Positions 41,750 to 50,730 of a stretch of DNA of 64,000 nucleotides are shown here, piece after piece (position 1 is the first letter of the stretch; the number at the start of each line of letters is the position of its first letter). The notes under the pieces are model-generated. The model was not told the DNA's origin and searched no databases. It saw nothing but the letters and a program-made list of their open reading frames with translations. The position numbers and the translations under genes are program-made. The DNA is from an uncultured Caulobacterales bacterium (GTDB lineage Bacteria; Pseudomonadota; Alphaproteobacteria; Caulobacterales; Maricaulaceae). The stretch is taken from assembly GCA_947503715.1 (NCBI GenBank), contig CANNER010000001.1, positions 496,001 to 560,000 on the forward strand, in the 5' to 3' direction.

Positions 41750-43524
41750 GGGTTCACTCCGCTGCGGACAAGGCGTCCCGGACGGGCCTCTGTCACTTTA
41801 TCATTTGCGATGACTTGCTCACCCTTCACGAAGGTCGCCATATAGCCTTCCACGGGTTGTAGAAGGCGCTGTCCACCTGCTGGCAAGTCCTTGACCATGA
41901 CGGGCACGCCGAGGCTCAGGGCCTCGTAATTAATGATGTTGAGGTCGGCGCGTTGACCGATTTTAATCCGTCCACGATCGGACAGGCCGAGATAATCCGC
42001 TGCATCCGCTGTCAGCATTTGAATGGCGCGGGGCAGTGTGATGCCGGGCTTTCCGCGCTGCAGACGATCCCGCGTCCAATGGGCGAGGAGATAGGTCGGA
42101 AAACTCGCATCGCAAATCGTGCCGACATGTGCTCCTCCATCGGATAATCCGGGCAGAGCTTTTGGATGCCGCATCATGGTCAGGACATTATCGTAATTCA
42201 TGTGTGTGTAATTGTAGACCGGGAAGTAGAAGAGGGCGTGGCCGTCATCTTCGAGCAGGAGGTCATATGCCATTTCCCAAACGCTCACACCAGCGTCTCG
42301 CGCCAGTCCCGCGATGGAGCTTTCCGAGGACGGCTCGTAATCGACGCTGCCTTCATGGCGGTTCATCGGGAAGACTTTTTCGGCCAGTTTCGGGAAGGTC
42401 GCAATCATCATATCGACTAGGGGCGGAACGGGACTGTCATCGCCGGAGAGTTGGACGGGCGCCTCAGAGAGAAGTTTCGCCTTGAAGGCGGGGTTGCGCA
42501 TCCGTTCCACCCGCTCTGCCAAGGATAGATGCGCAATTGCGATATAACTCGGATGTCCCATAATCGGGTGGAAGGTACAATTCAGCCCGTTAATCGCGCC
42601 AATCGCACGTGGAGCAACTTGGAAGGAGATATCCAACCCGTCCGCGTTCAACTCTTCGGTCCGTTTGATAATATTCTTCCAATCATCCGGCGCGAAGTCA
42701 CGTTCCATCAGGCTCATCGAGCCCGGGCGACCTGCGCCCGCGCGGAAGAAAGCTTCCATGAGGGCGAATTCTGTATCGAAAGTTTCGCCCGGACGGACCA
42801 TGTCGAAATCATTCACGGCTTGCAGGACGCCGTGACCCGAAGCGGCTACCGCGCGAGCGAGGCCTTCCAACTCGTCTTTTCCGGCTTCTGATGCGGGCGT
42901 CCAATCGCCATCACTGGATTTGTGGAAATCACTGCGGCCTGTAGAGAGGCCGATAGCGCCAGCCTCCATCGCTTCCGAAACCAGTCGCTCCATTTCCGCA
43001 ATATCAGCGTCATTGGCGGGTTGGTTGAAAACCGCGCGGTCACCCATCGCGAAGACGCGCAACGGGTCATGCGGGATCATTGCGGCGACATCTATCGTGC
43101 GCGGCATGGCGTCGAGCGCGTCGAGATATTCGGGAAAGCTCTCCCAATTCCATTGCAAACCTTCATGAAGGGCAGTCCCGGGAATGTCCTCGACACCCTC
43201 CATCAGTCGAATGAGTTTGTCGCGGTCTTCCTTGCGGCAGGGCGCGAAACCGACGCCGCAATTGCCCATGACGGCTGTGGTGACGCCGTGATTGACGCTG
43301 GGTTGGAGTTCCGCATCCCAACTGACCTGCCCATCATAATGGGTGTGCAGGTCAATAAAACCGGGGGTCACGATGTGGCCTGTGGCGTCGAGGGTCTTAG
43401 CGGCTTGGCCAAGGTCGGACCCTATGGCAATGATCACGCCGTCTTTCACGGCAATATCTGCGACTTGGCCTTCTGCGCCGGACCCGTCAAAGACTGTGCC
43501 GTTCTTAATCAGTAGATCGTGCAT
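41746..43524 (-). CDS. N-acyl-D-amino-acid deacylase family amidohydrolase
   Basis: 592-residue metal-dependent amidohydrolase of the D-aminoacylase branch. The metal motif is H60-T-H62 in [13 protein letters not shown], with C89 in VMGNCGVGF and the distal Asp in [16 protein letters not shown]. It hydrolyses N-acyl-D-amino acids or related amides; exact substrate is open. ATG 43524 ([16 protein letters not shown]) gives the usual composite-domain N-terminus; 32 residues of open frame upstream belong to the BASS gene overlap. It overlaps BASS by 20 bases and DUF1304 by 4, forming a three-gene operon. Confidence 0.93.
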   Translation of the reverse strand: MHDLLIKNGTVFDGSGAEGQVADIAVKDGVIIAIGSDLGQAAKTLDATGHIVTPGFIDLHTHYDGQVSWDAELQPSVNHGVTTAVMGNCGVGFAPCRKEDRDKLIRLMEGVEDIPGTALHEGLQWNWESFPEYLDALDAMPRTIDVAAMIPHDPLRVFAMGDRAVFNQPANDADIAEMERLVSEAMEAGAIGLSTGRSDFHKSSDGDWTPASEAGKDELEGLARAVAASGHGVLQAVNDFDMVRPGETFDTEFALMEAFFRAGAGRPGSMSLMERDFAPDDWKNIIKRTEELNADGLDISFQVAPRAIGAINGLNCTFHPIMGHPSYIAIAHLSLAERVERMRNPAFKAKLLSEAPVQLSGDDSPVPPLVDMMIATFPKLAEKVFPMNRHEGSVDYEPSSESSIAGLARDAGVSVWEMAYDLLLEDDGHALFYFPVYNYTHMNYDNVLTMMRHPKALPGLSDGGAHVGTICDASFPTYLLAHWTRDRLQRGKPGITLPRAIQMLTADAADYLGLSDRGRIKIGQRADLNIINYEALSLGVPVMVKDLPAGGQRLLQPVEGYMATFVKGEQVIANDKVTEARPGRLVRSGVNP

Positions 43525-44419
43525 CTTTCCATCTCCAAAACAGGGCCAGTCCGCTTCCGCCGATAAGATGCCAGACACCCCATAATCCTGCAACCGCACC
43601 CGCGCCGCCCACACCGCCAAGCTGGGTCAGCAGGATGACAATGCCAAGACCGGAATTTTGAATGCCGACTTCGATGGTCAGCGCGCGGCGGCTGGCCGTG
43701 TCGGTCTTGATCGCGCGACCCGCGAGATTGCCGAGCGCGAAGGCGAGGCAGTTATGCGATATCACAAGAATAAAGATCCCGATTCCGAGCGCCATGAAAA
43801 CTGGCAGCAACCGGATGCTGGCGATGACGATAATTGCGAGTAAGGCAATGCCTGATAGAATGGCGAGAGGTGTCTGAATGCGCTTGGCGATTTTTGGCGC
43901 GAGGTGGCGGAAGGTCATGCCGAGCAGAAGCGGCAAGGCGAGAATGAGAAGTGTGTTGGCGAGAAAACTCAGAATATCAATATTGATGTCCGTCAGCAGC
44001 GCCCGCGTTGGCAGGTAGAGCCCGCTCCAAAACAGGATGGAGACAGGCGTGACGAACGCGGCGAAGACCGAAGACGTCGCGGTCAGACTGACCGACAGGG
44101 CCGTATTCGCGCGAGCGAAAAGCGCGATGAGATTTGACGTATTCCCACCCGGGCAGCAGGCAATCAAAATCATACCCAGCGCAACACTGGGGTGTGGATT
44201 GATGACAAAGCACATGACGAGTGTCAGCAGTGGCAATGCGATCATCTGCGCGATCACACCCGTGAAATAGAGGCGGGGTTCCGTTTTGAAAAATGCAAAA
44301 CTCGCAGGCCGCAATCCGAGGGCGACGGAAAACATCATGGCGGCCAGAACGACCATCATGCCGAACTCTGACGCCCCGTCCAGATCAAGCTGGAAACTAT
44401 CGAGGGCTTCCCCGTTCAC
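43505..44419 (-). CDS. Bile acid:sodium symporter (BASS) family transporter
   Basis: 304-residue membrane protein with about nine or ten helices. Signatures: MMFSVALGLRPASFAFF, LIACCPGGNTSNLIALFARA (the Pro-Gly crossover), LSVSLTATSS, and EVGIQNSGLGIVILL with the second crossover. Bacterial members transport organic anions with Na+; substrate unknown. Being first in an operon with a D-aminoacylase, it might import its substrate, but that is inference. It is divergent from the PfpI gene across 171 bases that hold a small CGCC..ACA/TGT..GGCG hairpin. Confidence 0.92.
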   Translation of the reverse strand: MNGEALDSFQLDLDGASEFGMMVVLAAMMFSVALGLRPASFAFFKTEPRLYFTGVIAQMIALPLLTLVMCFVINPHPSVALGMILIACCPGGNTSNLIALFARANTALSVSLTATSSVFAAFVTPVSILFWSGLYLPTRALLTDINIDILSFLANTLLILALPLLLGMTFRHLAPKIAKRIQTPLAILSGIALLAIIVIASIRLLPVFMALGIGIFILVISHNCLAFALGNLAGRAIKTDTASRRALTIEVGIQNSGLGIVILLTQLGGVGGAGAVAGLWGVWHLIGGSGLALFWRWKDARSTD

Positions 44420-44590
44420 TGGGATTTCTCAATCTTTCTCGGAACGAATTCCCGGGTTGGACCATTGTATAGATGTAACACGCCGACACTCATGTCTGGC
44501 GTCGCGAATGAAGACAATAGCGAACTCGCTCCCTTTTACGGGTTGAGCCAATTTCGCCGCGGCTTTCACACCAAACACGAAGGAGGACTC

Positions 44591-45157
44591 ATGTCCAACT
44601 TAAACAATTCGAATATTCTCATTCTCGCAACCAATGGGTTTCAAGAAGACGAACTCTTTGAACCACTCTCATATTTTCGGGATCGTGACGCCACAGTGCA
44701 TCTCGCCTCACCGGAACTAAATGAGATTAGCGCAGGTGAAGGCGATGACCGTCGAATTAAACCCGATCTGAAACTGGAAGATGTCAACGTCAGCGACTAC
44801 GATGCCCTCATTCTACCCGGTGGATTGGTAAACCCGGATACACTGCGTCAGAACGACAGAGCGATCAGCTTGATCCGCGATTTCGGCGAACAGGGTAAAA
44901 CAATCGGTGCAATCTGCCACGGTCCGTGGCTACTCGCAGAAGCCGGATTGACGAAGGGTCGGGAAATGACGTCCTATCCGTCAATTAAAACCGATCTGGA
45001 AAATGCCGGTGCACGTTGGACAGACAGCGAAGTGGTCTGTGACAATGCGATTGTAACCAGCCGGAAGCCCGCAGACATCCCCGCATTTTGCAACAAAATC
45101 GCAGAGGAAATCCGCGAAGGTGACCATGATCGCGAACACTTGAAACGTGCCGCGTAA
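44591..45157 (+). CDS. DJ-1/PfpI family protein
   Basis: 188-residue class-I glutamine-amidotransferase-like protein (DJ-1/PfpI/YhbO type), associated with stress protection and glyoxal or protein deglycation in relatives. The nucleophile elbow is C109-H110 in IGAICHGPWLL, with E20/E21 in GFQEDELFEP for the catalytic Glu and YDALILPGGLVNPDTLR before it. ATG 44591 has AGGAGG four bases upstream; the frame is open to 44465 but that part is unrelated. A strong terminator follows. Confidence 0.93.
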   Translation: MSNLNNSNILILATNGFQEDELFEPLSYFRDRDATVHLASPELNEISAGEGDDRRIKPDLKLEDVNVSDYDALILPGGLVNPDTLRQNDRAISLIRDFGEQGKTIGAICHGPWLLAEAGLTKGREMTSYPSIKTDLENAGARWTDSEVVCDNAIVTSRKPADIPAFCNKIAEEIREGDHDREHLKRAA

Positions 45158-45210
45158 GACAGACTAAAGAAGCCTGACAAACCTTTGGGTAAGTAGGGCT
45201 AGGGGAGAGA

Positions 45211-45244
45211 ACCATCCTTGCCTTTATTGGCAAGGGTGGTTTTT
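45211..45244 (+). terminator. Rho-independent terminator after the PfpI gene
   Basis: A 12-bp stem ACCATCCTTGCC / GGCAAGGGTGGT (45211-45222 and 45229-45240, one G-T pair), loop TTTATT, then TTTT. It isolates the PfpI transcript from RNase P RNA 40 bases downstream. Confidence 0.9.
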
Positions 45245-45283
45245 CTCGTTTAAAACCCGTCTTTTTTCTGTCAAAGACGCGTT

Positions 45284-45640
45284 GTCAGGGGGCCGGACGG
45301 CCGCACGTTTTAGGATGTGAGGAAAGTCCGGGCTCCAACGCGTACAGGATGCCGGGTAACGCCCGGCGGGGGTGACCCCAGGGACAGTGCCACAGAAAGC
45401 AAACCGCCTTTGTTCGCAAGGGTAAGGATGAAAGGGTGCGGTAAGAGCGCACCGGGGGGATGGCAACATCTCCCGTCACGGTAAACCCCATCCGGAGCAA
45501 AACCAAATAGGGACGACGCCGTGAGTCGCGTCATTGTCGTCCGGGTTGGTTGCATGAGATGTGTCGCAAGGCCCATCCTAGATGAATGGTCGTCACTTTC
45601 TTTCGGGAGAGTACAAAACCCGGCTTACAGGCCCCCTGAC
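45284..45640 (+). ncRNA. rnpB: RNase P RNA (bacterial type A)
   Basis: The catalytic RNA of RNase P, maturing tRNA 5' ends. The P1 helix is GTCAGGGGGCC (45284-45294) pairing with GGCCCCCTGAC (45630-45640). The universal blocks are all present and in order: GAGGAAAGTCCGGGCTCC, GACAGTGCCACAGAAA, GGTAAACCCC and the 3' GAGTACAAAACCCGGCTTAC. Length about 357 is normal. In many alphaproteobacteria rnpB lies just upstream of mraZ, as here. Open frames across it on the minus strand are artefacts. Confidence 0.97.
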
Positions 45641-45678
45641 ATATTTTCTTCGAGATTAATCCGCCTGTAGCGTCATGG

Positions 45679-45693
45679 TTAACCACAGCTTAA
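45679..45693. promoter_or_regulatory. CtrA-type box between rnpB and mraZ
   Basis: TTAA-CCACAGC-TTAA, a perfect TTAA-N7-TTAA; the left half read on the other strand is GGTTAACC, a strong half-site. It lies 173 bases before the mraZ start and about 40 after rnpB. A second lone TTAAC half-site occurs at about 45765. Confidence 0.6.
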
Positions 45694-45791
45694 CTCGCTG
45701 ATTCTAGTGTCATTTTATGACTTACCCACAGGACTCACAGGGGTGGGGTAAGTCCCATGTATAGTTAACAGAACGGTAAAATGGCATTGTT

Positions 45792-45816
45792 TCCCATCAA
45801 TTCCCACGCTATCCCA
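45792..45816. promoter_or_regulatory. MraZ operator: three TCCCA repeats at 10-base spacing
   Basis: TCCCA occurs at 45792, 45802 and 45812, each separated by five bases. The complement is TGGGA x3 with 5-base spacers, the direct-repeat operator known for MraZ autoregulation of the division operon (TGGGN with 5-base spacing in E. coli). It sits 50-74 bases before mraZ. An inverted repeat GGGTCA...TGACCC follows at about 45822-45844. Confidence 0.8.
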
Positions 45817-45865
45817 TATTTGGGTCAAGCGTCGGGCATGACCCGTCGGGAGGTCGTGTCGGAAC

Positions 45866-46327
45866 GTGTTTTTATCCAACACCACAAATACGCTGGATGC
45901 GAAAGGACGGGTCTCTGTGCCGGCTAGTTTTCGGACGACATGCACGGCCTCCGGTTTTGAAGGGATTGTCCTGTGGCCGTCTTTGGATGGGCAATATCTG
46001 GAGGGCGGTGATTTGTCCGTGCTCGACTATTACCAAGGCGCGCTCGACCGGATGGATATGTATGATGAGGGACGCGAGGCGCTGGAGCTCGTCATTTTTG
46101 GCGAGAGCCAGAAGGTCGGCTTTGACTCCACAGGTCGCGTGAGCCTTCCCGCCGAGTTTCGCGACTATGCGGGACTGGACGGTAAAGTCACATTTATCGG
46201 GCGGGGCCGGAAATTCGAAATCTGGAACCCTGACGCGCATGAAGCGCGCAAGGCGGAATTGCGAGAGCGCGCCCGCGCCAACCGTCACCGTATGAAGCCG
46301 CCCCAAAACCCATCTGTAGCATCATGA
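45866..46327 (+). CDS. mraZ: Transcriptional regulator MraZ
   Basis: First gene of the dcw operon, a double-AbrB-fold regulator that binds its own promoter. The two DXXXR-type motifs are visible: NTLDAKGRVSVPASFR near the N-terminus and VGFDSTGRVSLPAEFR in the second half. GTG 45866 is used because it gives the family start (MFLSNTTNTLDAKGR). GGGAGG lies 12 bases upstream, a long spacing that may keep expression low. 153 residues, normal. Its predicted operator of three TCCCA repeats is just upstream. Overlaps rsmH by ATGA. Confidence 0.96.
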   Translation: MFLSNTTNTLDAKGRVSVPASFRTTCTASGFEGIVLWPSLDGQYLEGGDLSVLDYYQGALDRMDMYDEGREALELVIFGESQKVGFDSTGRVSLPAEFRDYAGLDGKVTFIGRGRKFEIWNPDAHEARKAELRERARANRHRMKPPQNPSVAS

Positions 46328-47307
46328 AGCATTACCCCGTCATGCTGCCAGAGGTTCTGACTGCGCTGAAGATGCAGGACGGAGAGACTTGCGTGGACGG
46401 CACTTTTGGCAATGGTGGGTATAGTGAGGCCATTCTGAACAGCGCCAAATGTTCCGTCATCGGTCTGGACCGTGATCCGAATGTGATGCCGCGTGCTGAA
46501 GAATTATCTGCGACTCACCCAAATAAATTCAAACTCATTCAAACCCCGTTTTCCAAAATGGACGAGCTTGGCCTTGATTCTGTCGATGCAGTCGTGCTCG
46601 ATATTGGCGTGTCCTCTATGCAGCTGGATGAGGCGGAGCGGGGGTTTTCCTTCATGCGCGAAGGGCCGTTGGACATGCGGATGCAGCAAGGCGGCGGGCC
46701 GACAGCGCGGGATGCGGTGCTCAATCTTAGTGTTTCTGAACTTACACGTATTTTCCAGGTTTATGGCGAAGAAAAGCGCGCAAGACACGTTGCCAATTGC
46801 ATCGCGTCTGCGCGGGCAGAGGGCGATATTGTCACAACGGCCGATCTCGCGACCATTCTCGAAAGCGCCTTAGGGCGTCGCGGTAAAACCCATCCCGCAA
46901 CGCGCGTATTTCAGGCGCTGCGCATCTTCGTGAATGACGAATTGGGCGAACTCTATAATGGTCTCTGCGCGGCGGAGAAAATTCTCAAACCGGGCGGGCG
47001 GCTGGTTGTTGTGACCTTCCATTCGCTCGAAGACCGAATCGTCAAATCTTTCTTCCGCCGTCGCGCGGGTGAGGTTGAGGGGGGGTCACGCTATGCGCCT
47101 GCCGTCGTAAATGACGGTCCGGCGGCCAGTTTCGACCTGCCGAAGCGCAGTGTGACAAAACCGTCTAAAACCGAAGTCGAAGAAAACGCCCGCTCACGCT
47201 CTGCGAAATTGAGGCTGGCTGTACGAACGGACGCGGATGTCTTTCCGCGCGATGATCGTCTCTTGCCGAGTGTCATGTCGCTGGCGGAATTGGAGGCGCG
47301 GTTATGA
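46324..47307 (+). CDS. rsmH: 16S rRNA (cytosine(1402)-N4)-methyltransferase
   Basis: RsmH (MraW) methylates N4 of C1402 in 16S rRNA using SAM. It begins HYPVMLPEVLTALKMQDGE, the conserved lead-in, followed by the SAM loop VDGTFGNGGYSEAIL and VVLDIGVSSMQLDEAERGFSF (cited in parts: LDIGVSSMQLD, RGFSF). GPLDMRM and VTFHSLEDRIVKSFF complete the signature. 327 residues. It overlaps mraZ and ftsL by four bases each. Confidence 0.97.
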   Translation: MKHYPVMLPEVLTALKMQDGETCVDGTFGNGGYSEAILNSAKCSVIGLDRDPNVMPRAEELSATHPNKFKLIQTPFSKMDELGLDSVDAVVLDIGVSSMQLDEAERGFSFMREGPLDMRMQQGGGPTARDAVLNLSVSELTRIFQVYGEEKRARHVANCIASARAEGDIVTTADLATILESALGRRGKTHPATRVFQALRIFVNDELGELYNGLCAAEKILKPGGRLVVVTFHSLEDRIVKSFFRRRAGEVEGGSRYAPAVVNDGPAASFDLPKRSVTKPSKTEVEENARSRSAKLRLAVRTDADVFPRDDRLLPSVMSLAELEARL

Positions 47308-47651
47308 GTGCCTCTTACGCCACAACCGGACGCGCCGCGCGTCGTATGTCTTGGTTCCTTCTCTTCCTCGTCGGGGTAGCGCTGACTGTGACGCTCTATT
47401 TCGTGAAAACCCATGCGCAATCCGCCAAACGCGAGGTGCGTCAACTGACACAATCCATCGCGGCAGAAGAGGCGGCCATCCGTGTGCTGAGGGCAGAGCT
47501 GGCTTATCTGCAGAGCCCGACACGGTTGTCCGAATTAAATGATGAGCATCTGAAGCTCGCGCCCATCACGCCGGAGCAGGAGCGTGAAGCGGCAGATATC
47601 ATTGCCATGTTTCCACTGGTATCTGAATTGGGTGAGGAGGTCGCGCCATGA
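47304..47651 (+). CDS. ftsL: Cell division protein FtsL
   Basis: 115-residue bitopic membrane protein in the FtsL position between rsmH and ftsI. One membrane segment (WFLLFLVGVALTVTLYFV) is followed by a periplasmic coiled coil (AKREVRQLTQSIAAEEAAI, VLRAELAYLQSPTRLSELN). FtsL is poorly conserved; the call rests on size, topology and synteny. It forms the FtsQLB subcomplex with FtsQ and FtsB. ATGA overlaps on both sides. Confidence 0.9.
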   Translation: MSASYATTGRAARRMSWFLLFLVGVALTVTLYFVKTHAQSAKREVRQLTQSIAAEEAAIRVLRAELAYLQSPTRLSELNDEHLKLAPITPEQEREAADIIAMFPLVSELGEEVAP

Positions 47652-49318
47652 ATGATCACCACACATTCCAAAATCAGCAAACCGTCACTATCGCGGATGA
47701 AGAATATCGCGCCGTATCCGAAGGGCGTATTCGAATTCGCATTGGCGTTGTGGCTTTCGCCTTCATGCTCGTCATCGCCGTCGTGCGATTGGCGGAAATC
47801 TCGCTGTTCTCGGGCGGCGATCATCAGCGTAATCTGCCGCAAGCTATTCAGATGACGCGGGCGGATTTGACGGACCGTAATGGGGAATTACTCGCAACCA
47901 CGTTGGAAACCTATTCGCTCTATGCGGAGCCGAGGCGTGTCTGGAATCCGGCAGAGACAGCAAATGAAATCGTCCGTATCCGCCCGCATCTAGATCGCAA
48001 CAAATTACGCCGGAAATTGGAAAAGGATCGCAGTTTCGTTTGGTTGGAACGCGGGTTAACCCCGAAAGAACGGCAGGCCGTTTTTGATCTGGGTTTGCCC
48101 GGGTTGGATTTCCGCAAAGAGCCCAAGCGTGTTTATCCGCGTGAAAATCTTGCCTCGCATCTCGTCGGATTTACGGATGTCGATATGGCGGGTGTCGCTG
48201 GGGCGGAGCGGGCGTTTAATGCCGAGTTGACCGCAGAAAATGCGCCCTCCGTTGCGCTATCTGTCGATTTGCGGGTGCAATATGCGGTTATGGATGAGCT
48301 CGCGAAAGCGCGGGAGAAGTTCGATGCGCTGGATGCGTCGGGTGTCGTGATGAACCTCAAGACGGGCGAAATCATCGCCATGGCGTCTGTACCGAATTTC
48401 AACCCGAATGATCCCGGCGCGACATCGCCCGAAACCCGCTTTAATCACGCCGCAATGTCCACCTATGACTTGGGCAGTGTGTTCAAACCTCTGACCATGG
48501 CGATGGCGCTGGAGGACGGGGTGGCCGATCAAGTGGAGTTATTCGAGGTGCAAAAACCCTATAAGGTTTTAAATAAATATATCAGGGATGATCATCCGTC
48601 TGATGTGCCTCTCAACATGACGGGTGTCTTAGGCGAGAGTTCGAACCGCGGCACGGCCATGATTGCACAACGTATTGGTGCGGAGCGTCAGCAATATCAT
48701 TTGCGCGGCCTCGGGCTCCTCAACCGTGTCGATTATGAATTGGCCGAAAGTGCAAAGCCGCAAGTGCAAAAGCGCTGGGGTGAGATGGCGACAGTGACGG
48801 TGTCATACGGCCACGGTTTGTCGGTCACACCGCTTGCGTTGACGGCGGCGATTGGCGGAATGCTGAATGACGGTGTTTATGTTTCTCCAACGGTGCAGCG
48901 AAATTCGGTCGTCAGTCCCGCAAAATCTCGCCGTGTTTTCCGGTCCGAGGTTTCGAGAGATATGGCCGATATGATGCGCTATGTCGTGACAGACGGGACG
49001 GGCGGAAAAGCTGATATTCCGGGTTATGGTGTCATGGGAAAAACTGGGACGGCGGAAAAACCGTCTGCGACGGGCGGCTATGATCGCAATCGTTTGGTGA
49101 CCTCTTTCGTTGCGGCTTTCCCGCATTCTGATCCGACCTACGCCATGATCGTCACGCTTGATGAGCCGAAAGCTATTGAGGGAACATATGGTTACGCGAC
49201 GGCGGGCTGGAACGCAGCGCCCGTGGCTGGCGATGTTATTCGTCGTATCGGGCCGATGCTGGTCGGGGCACGTGATACAAATAAATATGCCCAGAGCGAG
49301 ATAGAGGTGACGCCATGA
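47648..49318 (+). CDS. ftsI: Penicillin-binding protein 3 / FtsI transpeptidase
   Basis: Division-specific transpeptidase that cross-links septal peptidoglycan. A cytosolic head and membrane helix (IRIGVVAFAFMLVIAVVRLA, residues 30-49) precede the PBP dimerisation domain (RADLTDRNGELLATTLETYS) and the transpeptidase. The catalytic motifs are S277-VF-K280, S331-S-N333 and K465-T-G467 (VMGKTGTAEKP). 556 residues, full length. Overlaps ftsL and murE by four bases. Confidence 0.96.
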   Translation: MNDHHTFQNQQTVTIADEEYRAVSEGRIRIRIGVVAFAFMLVIAVVRLAEISLFSGGDHQRNLPQAIQMTRADLTDRNGELLATTLETYSLYAEPRRVWNPAETANEIVRIRPHLDRNKLRRKLEKDRSFVWLERGLTPKERQAVFDLGLPGLDFRKEPKRVYPRENLASHLVGFTDVDMAGVAGAERAFNAELTAENAPSVALSVDLRVQYAVMDELAKAREKFDALDASGVVMNLKTGEIIAMASVPNFNPNDPGATSPETRFNHAAMSTYDLGSVFKPLTMAMALEDGVADQVELFEVQKPYKVLNKYIRDDHPSDVPLNMTGVLGESSNRGTAMIAQRIGAERQQYHLRGLGLLNRVDYELAESAKPQVQKRWGEMATVTVSYGHGLSVTPLALTAAIGGMLNDGVYVSPTVQRNSVVSPAKSRRVFRSEVSRDMADMMRYVVTDGTGGKADIPGYGVMGKTGTAEKPSATGGYDRNRLVTSFVAAFPHSDPTYAMIVTLDEPKAIEGTYGYATAGWNAAPVAGDVIRRIGPMLVGARDTNKYAQSEIEVTP

Positions 49319-50730
49319 CCCACACGCTTCGCACGCTGTTTGGTCTCGATGATGATACGCCAGTGACGGGTCTCACGGCGGATAGTCGGCAAGTCACAGA
49401 AGGCATGGTTTTCGCGGCTCTGCCGGGAACAGCCATGGACGGACGTGATTTTATTCCGAAGGCGATAGAGCAGGGCGCGGTCGCTATTCTCTCTGTCACA
49501 GGAACCGTTGCGGATGTTCCCGTGATCGCGGACAGCAGTCCACGCCTCGTCTATTCTCAACTCGCCGCAAAACTTTTTCCGGGTCAGCCCAAGACTCTCG
49601 TCGCGATGACGGGGACGAATGGAAAGTCTTCGACTGTAGATTTCCTACGCCAAATTTGGGCCTATGCAGGATTGAATGCCGCCTGTTTTGGAACGCTCGG
49701 CGTGACGTCATCTGCGGGCTATAAACCCATGACGCATACGACACCCGATGCACTGGCGTTGCATAAGACGCTCTCGGAACTCGCCGCAGAAGGCGTGACC
49801 CACGCCGCGATGGAAGCCAGTTCCCACGGGTTGAAACAATACCGTATGGACGCGGTGAAAATTACGGCGTCGGGGTTCTCGAACCTCACGCAGGACCATT
49901 TCGATTATCACCCAACGATGGAAGATTACTTTCGGGCCAAGGCGCGATTATTCATCGACCTGACGCCGCTCGATGCACCCGTCGTCATCAATACCAATGA
50001 TAAATATGGGCAGCACCTCGTGGAGGTCTGTCAGGGTCTGGGGCAGGATGTATTGCAAGTCGGTTGGACGGGCGCGGATATCCGCATTGACGAAGTCATG
50101 CCCCATGCGGCGGGTCAGAAACTGACGCTCGTTATCAAAGGTCAGCGTCATAAAGTTGATCTTCCGTTAGCCGGAGAGTTCCAAGTCCTGAACGCTGTCG
50201 CGGCCCTTGGTCTCGCCATGAAAACGGGCGTGAATAAGAATAAAGCTGTGGAAGCCTTGAACCATTTAAAGGGTGTCGCAGGGCGTCTCGAACTCGCGGG
50301 AACTAAAGACGGGGCGCCCGTCTATGTCGATTTCGCGCATACCGAAGATGGCCTCGACAAACTCCTCCGCTCCGTGCGTCCGCATACGATGGGAGATATC
50401 GTGATTGTCTTTGGATGTGGCGGAGATCGTGACCCGGATAAGCGCGCGAAGATGGGCGCGGTCGCGGCCAAGCTGGCCGATCAGGTCATTGTGACAGACG
50501 ACAATCCCCGCACAGAAGACGCGGCGACCATTCGGAAGGCGGTTCTAAAAGGATGTCCCGATGCCACCGAAATCGGAGATCGCGCCCTCGCCATTTCCGA
50601 AGGCATCCGCCGCCTCGGCTCAAAAGACTGCCTCGTCATAGCGGGCAAAGGGCACGAGCAGGGACAAATTGTCGGCGACAAAGTCATCCCGTTCTCGGAC
50701 GTTGAAGTCGCACGGGAGTGGTTGTCATGA
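49315..50730 (+). CDS. murE: UDP-MurNAc-L-Ala-D-Glu:meso-DAP ligase
   Basis: Adds the third stem-peptide residue. The Mur ligase P-loop is GTNGKSS (100-106), followed by TTPDALALHKTLSELAAEG and SSHGLKQ. The DNPR motif (VTDDNPRTEDAATI), which marks meso-diaminopimelate-specific enzymes, is intact, so this organism should have DAP-type peptidoglycan. 471 residues, a little shorter than E. coli's 495. Overlaps ftsI and murF by four bases. Confidence 0.96.
   Translation: MTHTLRTLFGLDDDTPVTGLTADSRQVTEGMVFAALPGTAMDGRDFIPKAIEQGAVAILSVTGTVADVPVIADSSPRLVYSQLAAKLFPGQPKTLVAMTGTNGKSSTVDFLRQIWAYAGLNAACFGTLGVTSSAGYKPMTHTTPDALALHKTLSELAAEGVTHAAMEASSHGLKQYRMDAVKITASGFSNLTQDHFDYHPTMEDYFRAKARLFIDLTPLDAPVVINTNDKYGQHLVEVCQGLGQDVLQVGWTGADIRIDEVMPHAAGQKLTLVIKGQRHKVDLPLAGEFQVLNAVAALGLAMKTGVNKNKAVEALNHLKGVAGRLELAGTKDGAPVYVDFAHTEDGLDKLLRSVRPHTMGDIVIVFGCGGDRDPDKRAKMGAVAAKLADQVIVTDDNPRTEDAATIRKAVLKGCPDATEIGDRALAISEGIRRLGSKDCLVIAGKGHEQGQIVGDKVIPFSDVEVAREWLS

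Noticed and set aside
45285-45576. Minus-strand open frames over 45.2-45.6 kb
   Set aside because: They lie antisense to RNase P RNA, whose conserved blocks explain the sequence fully.
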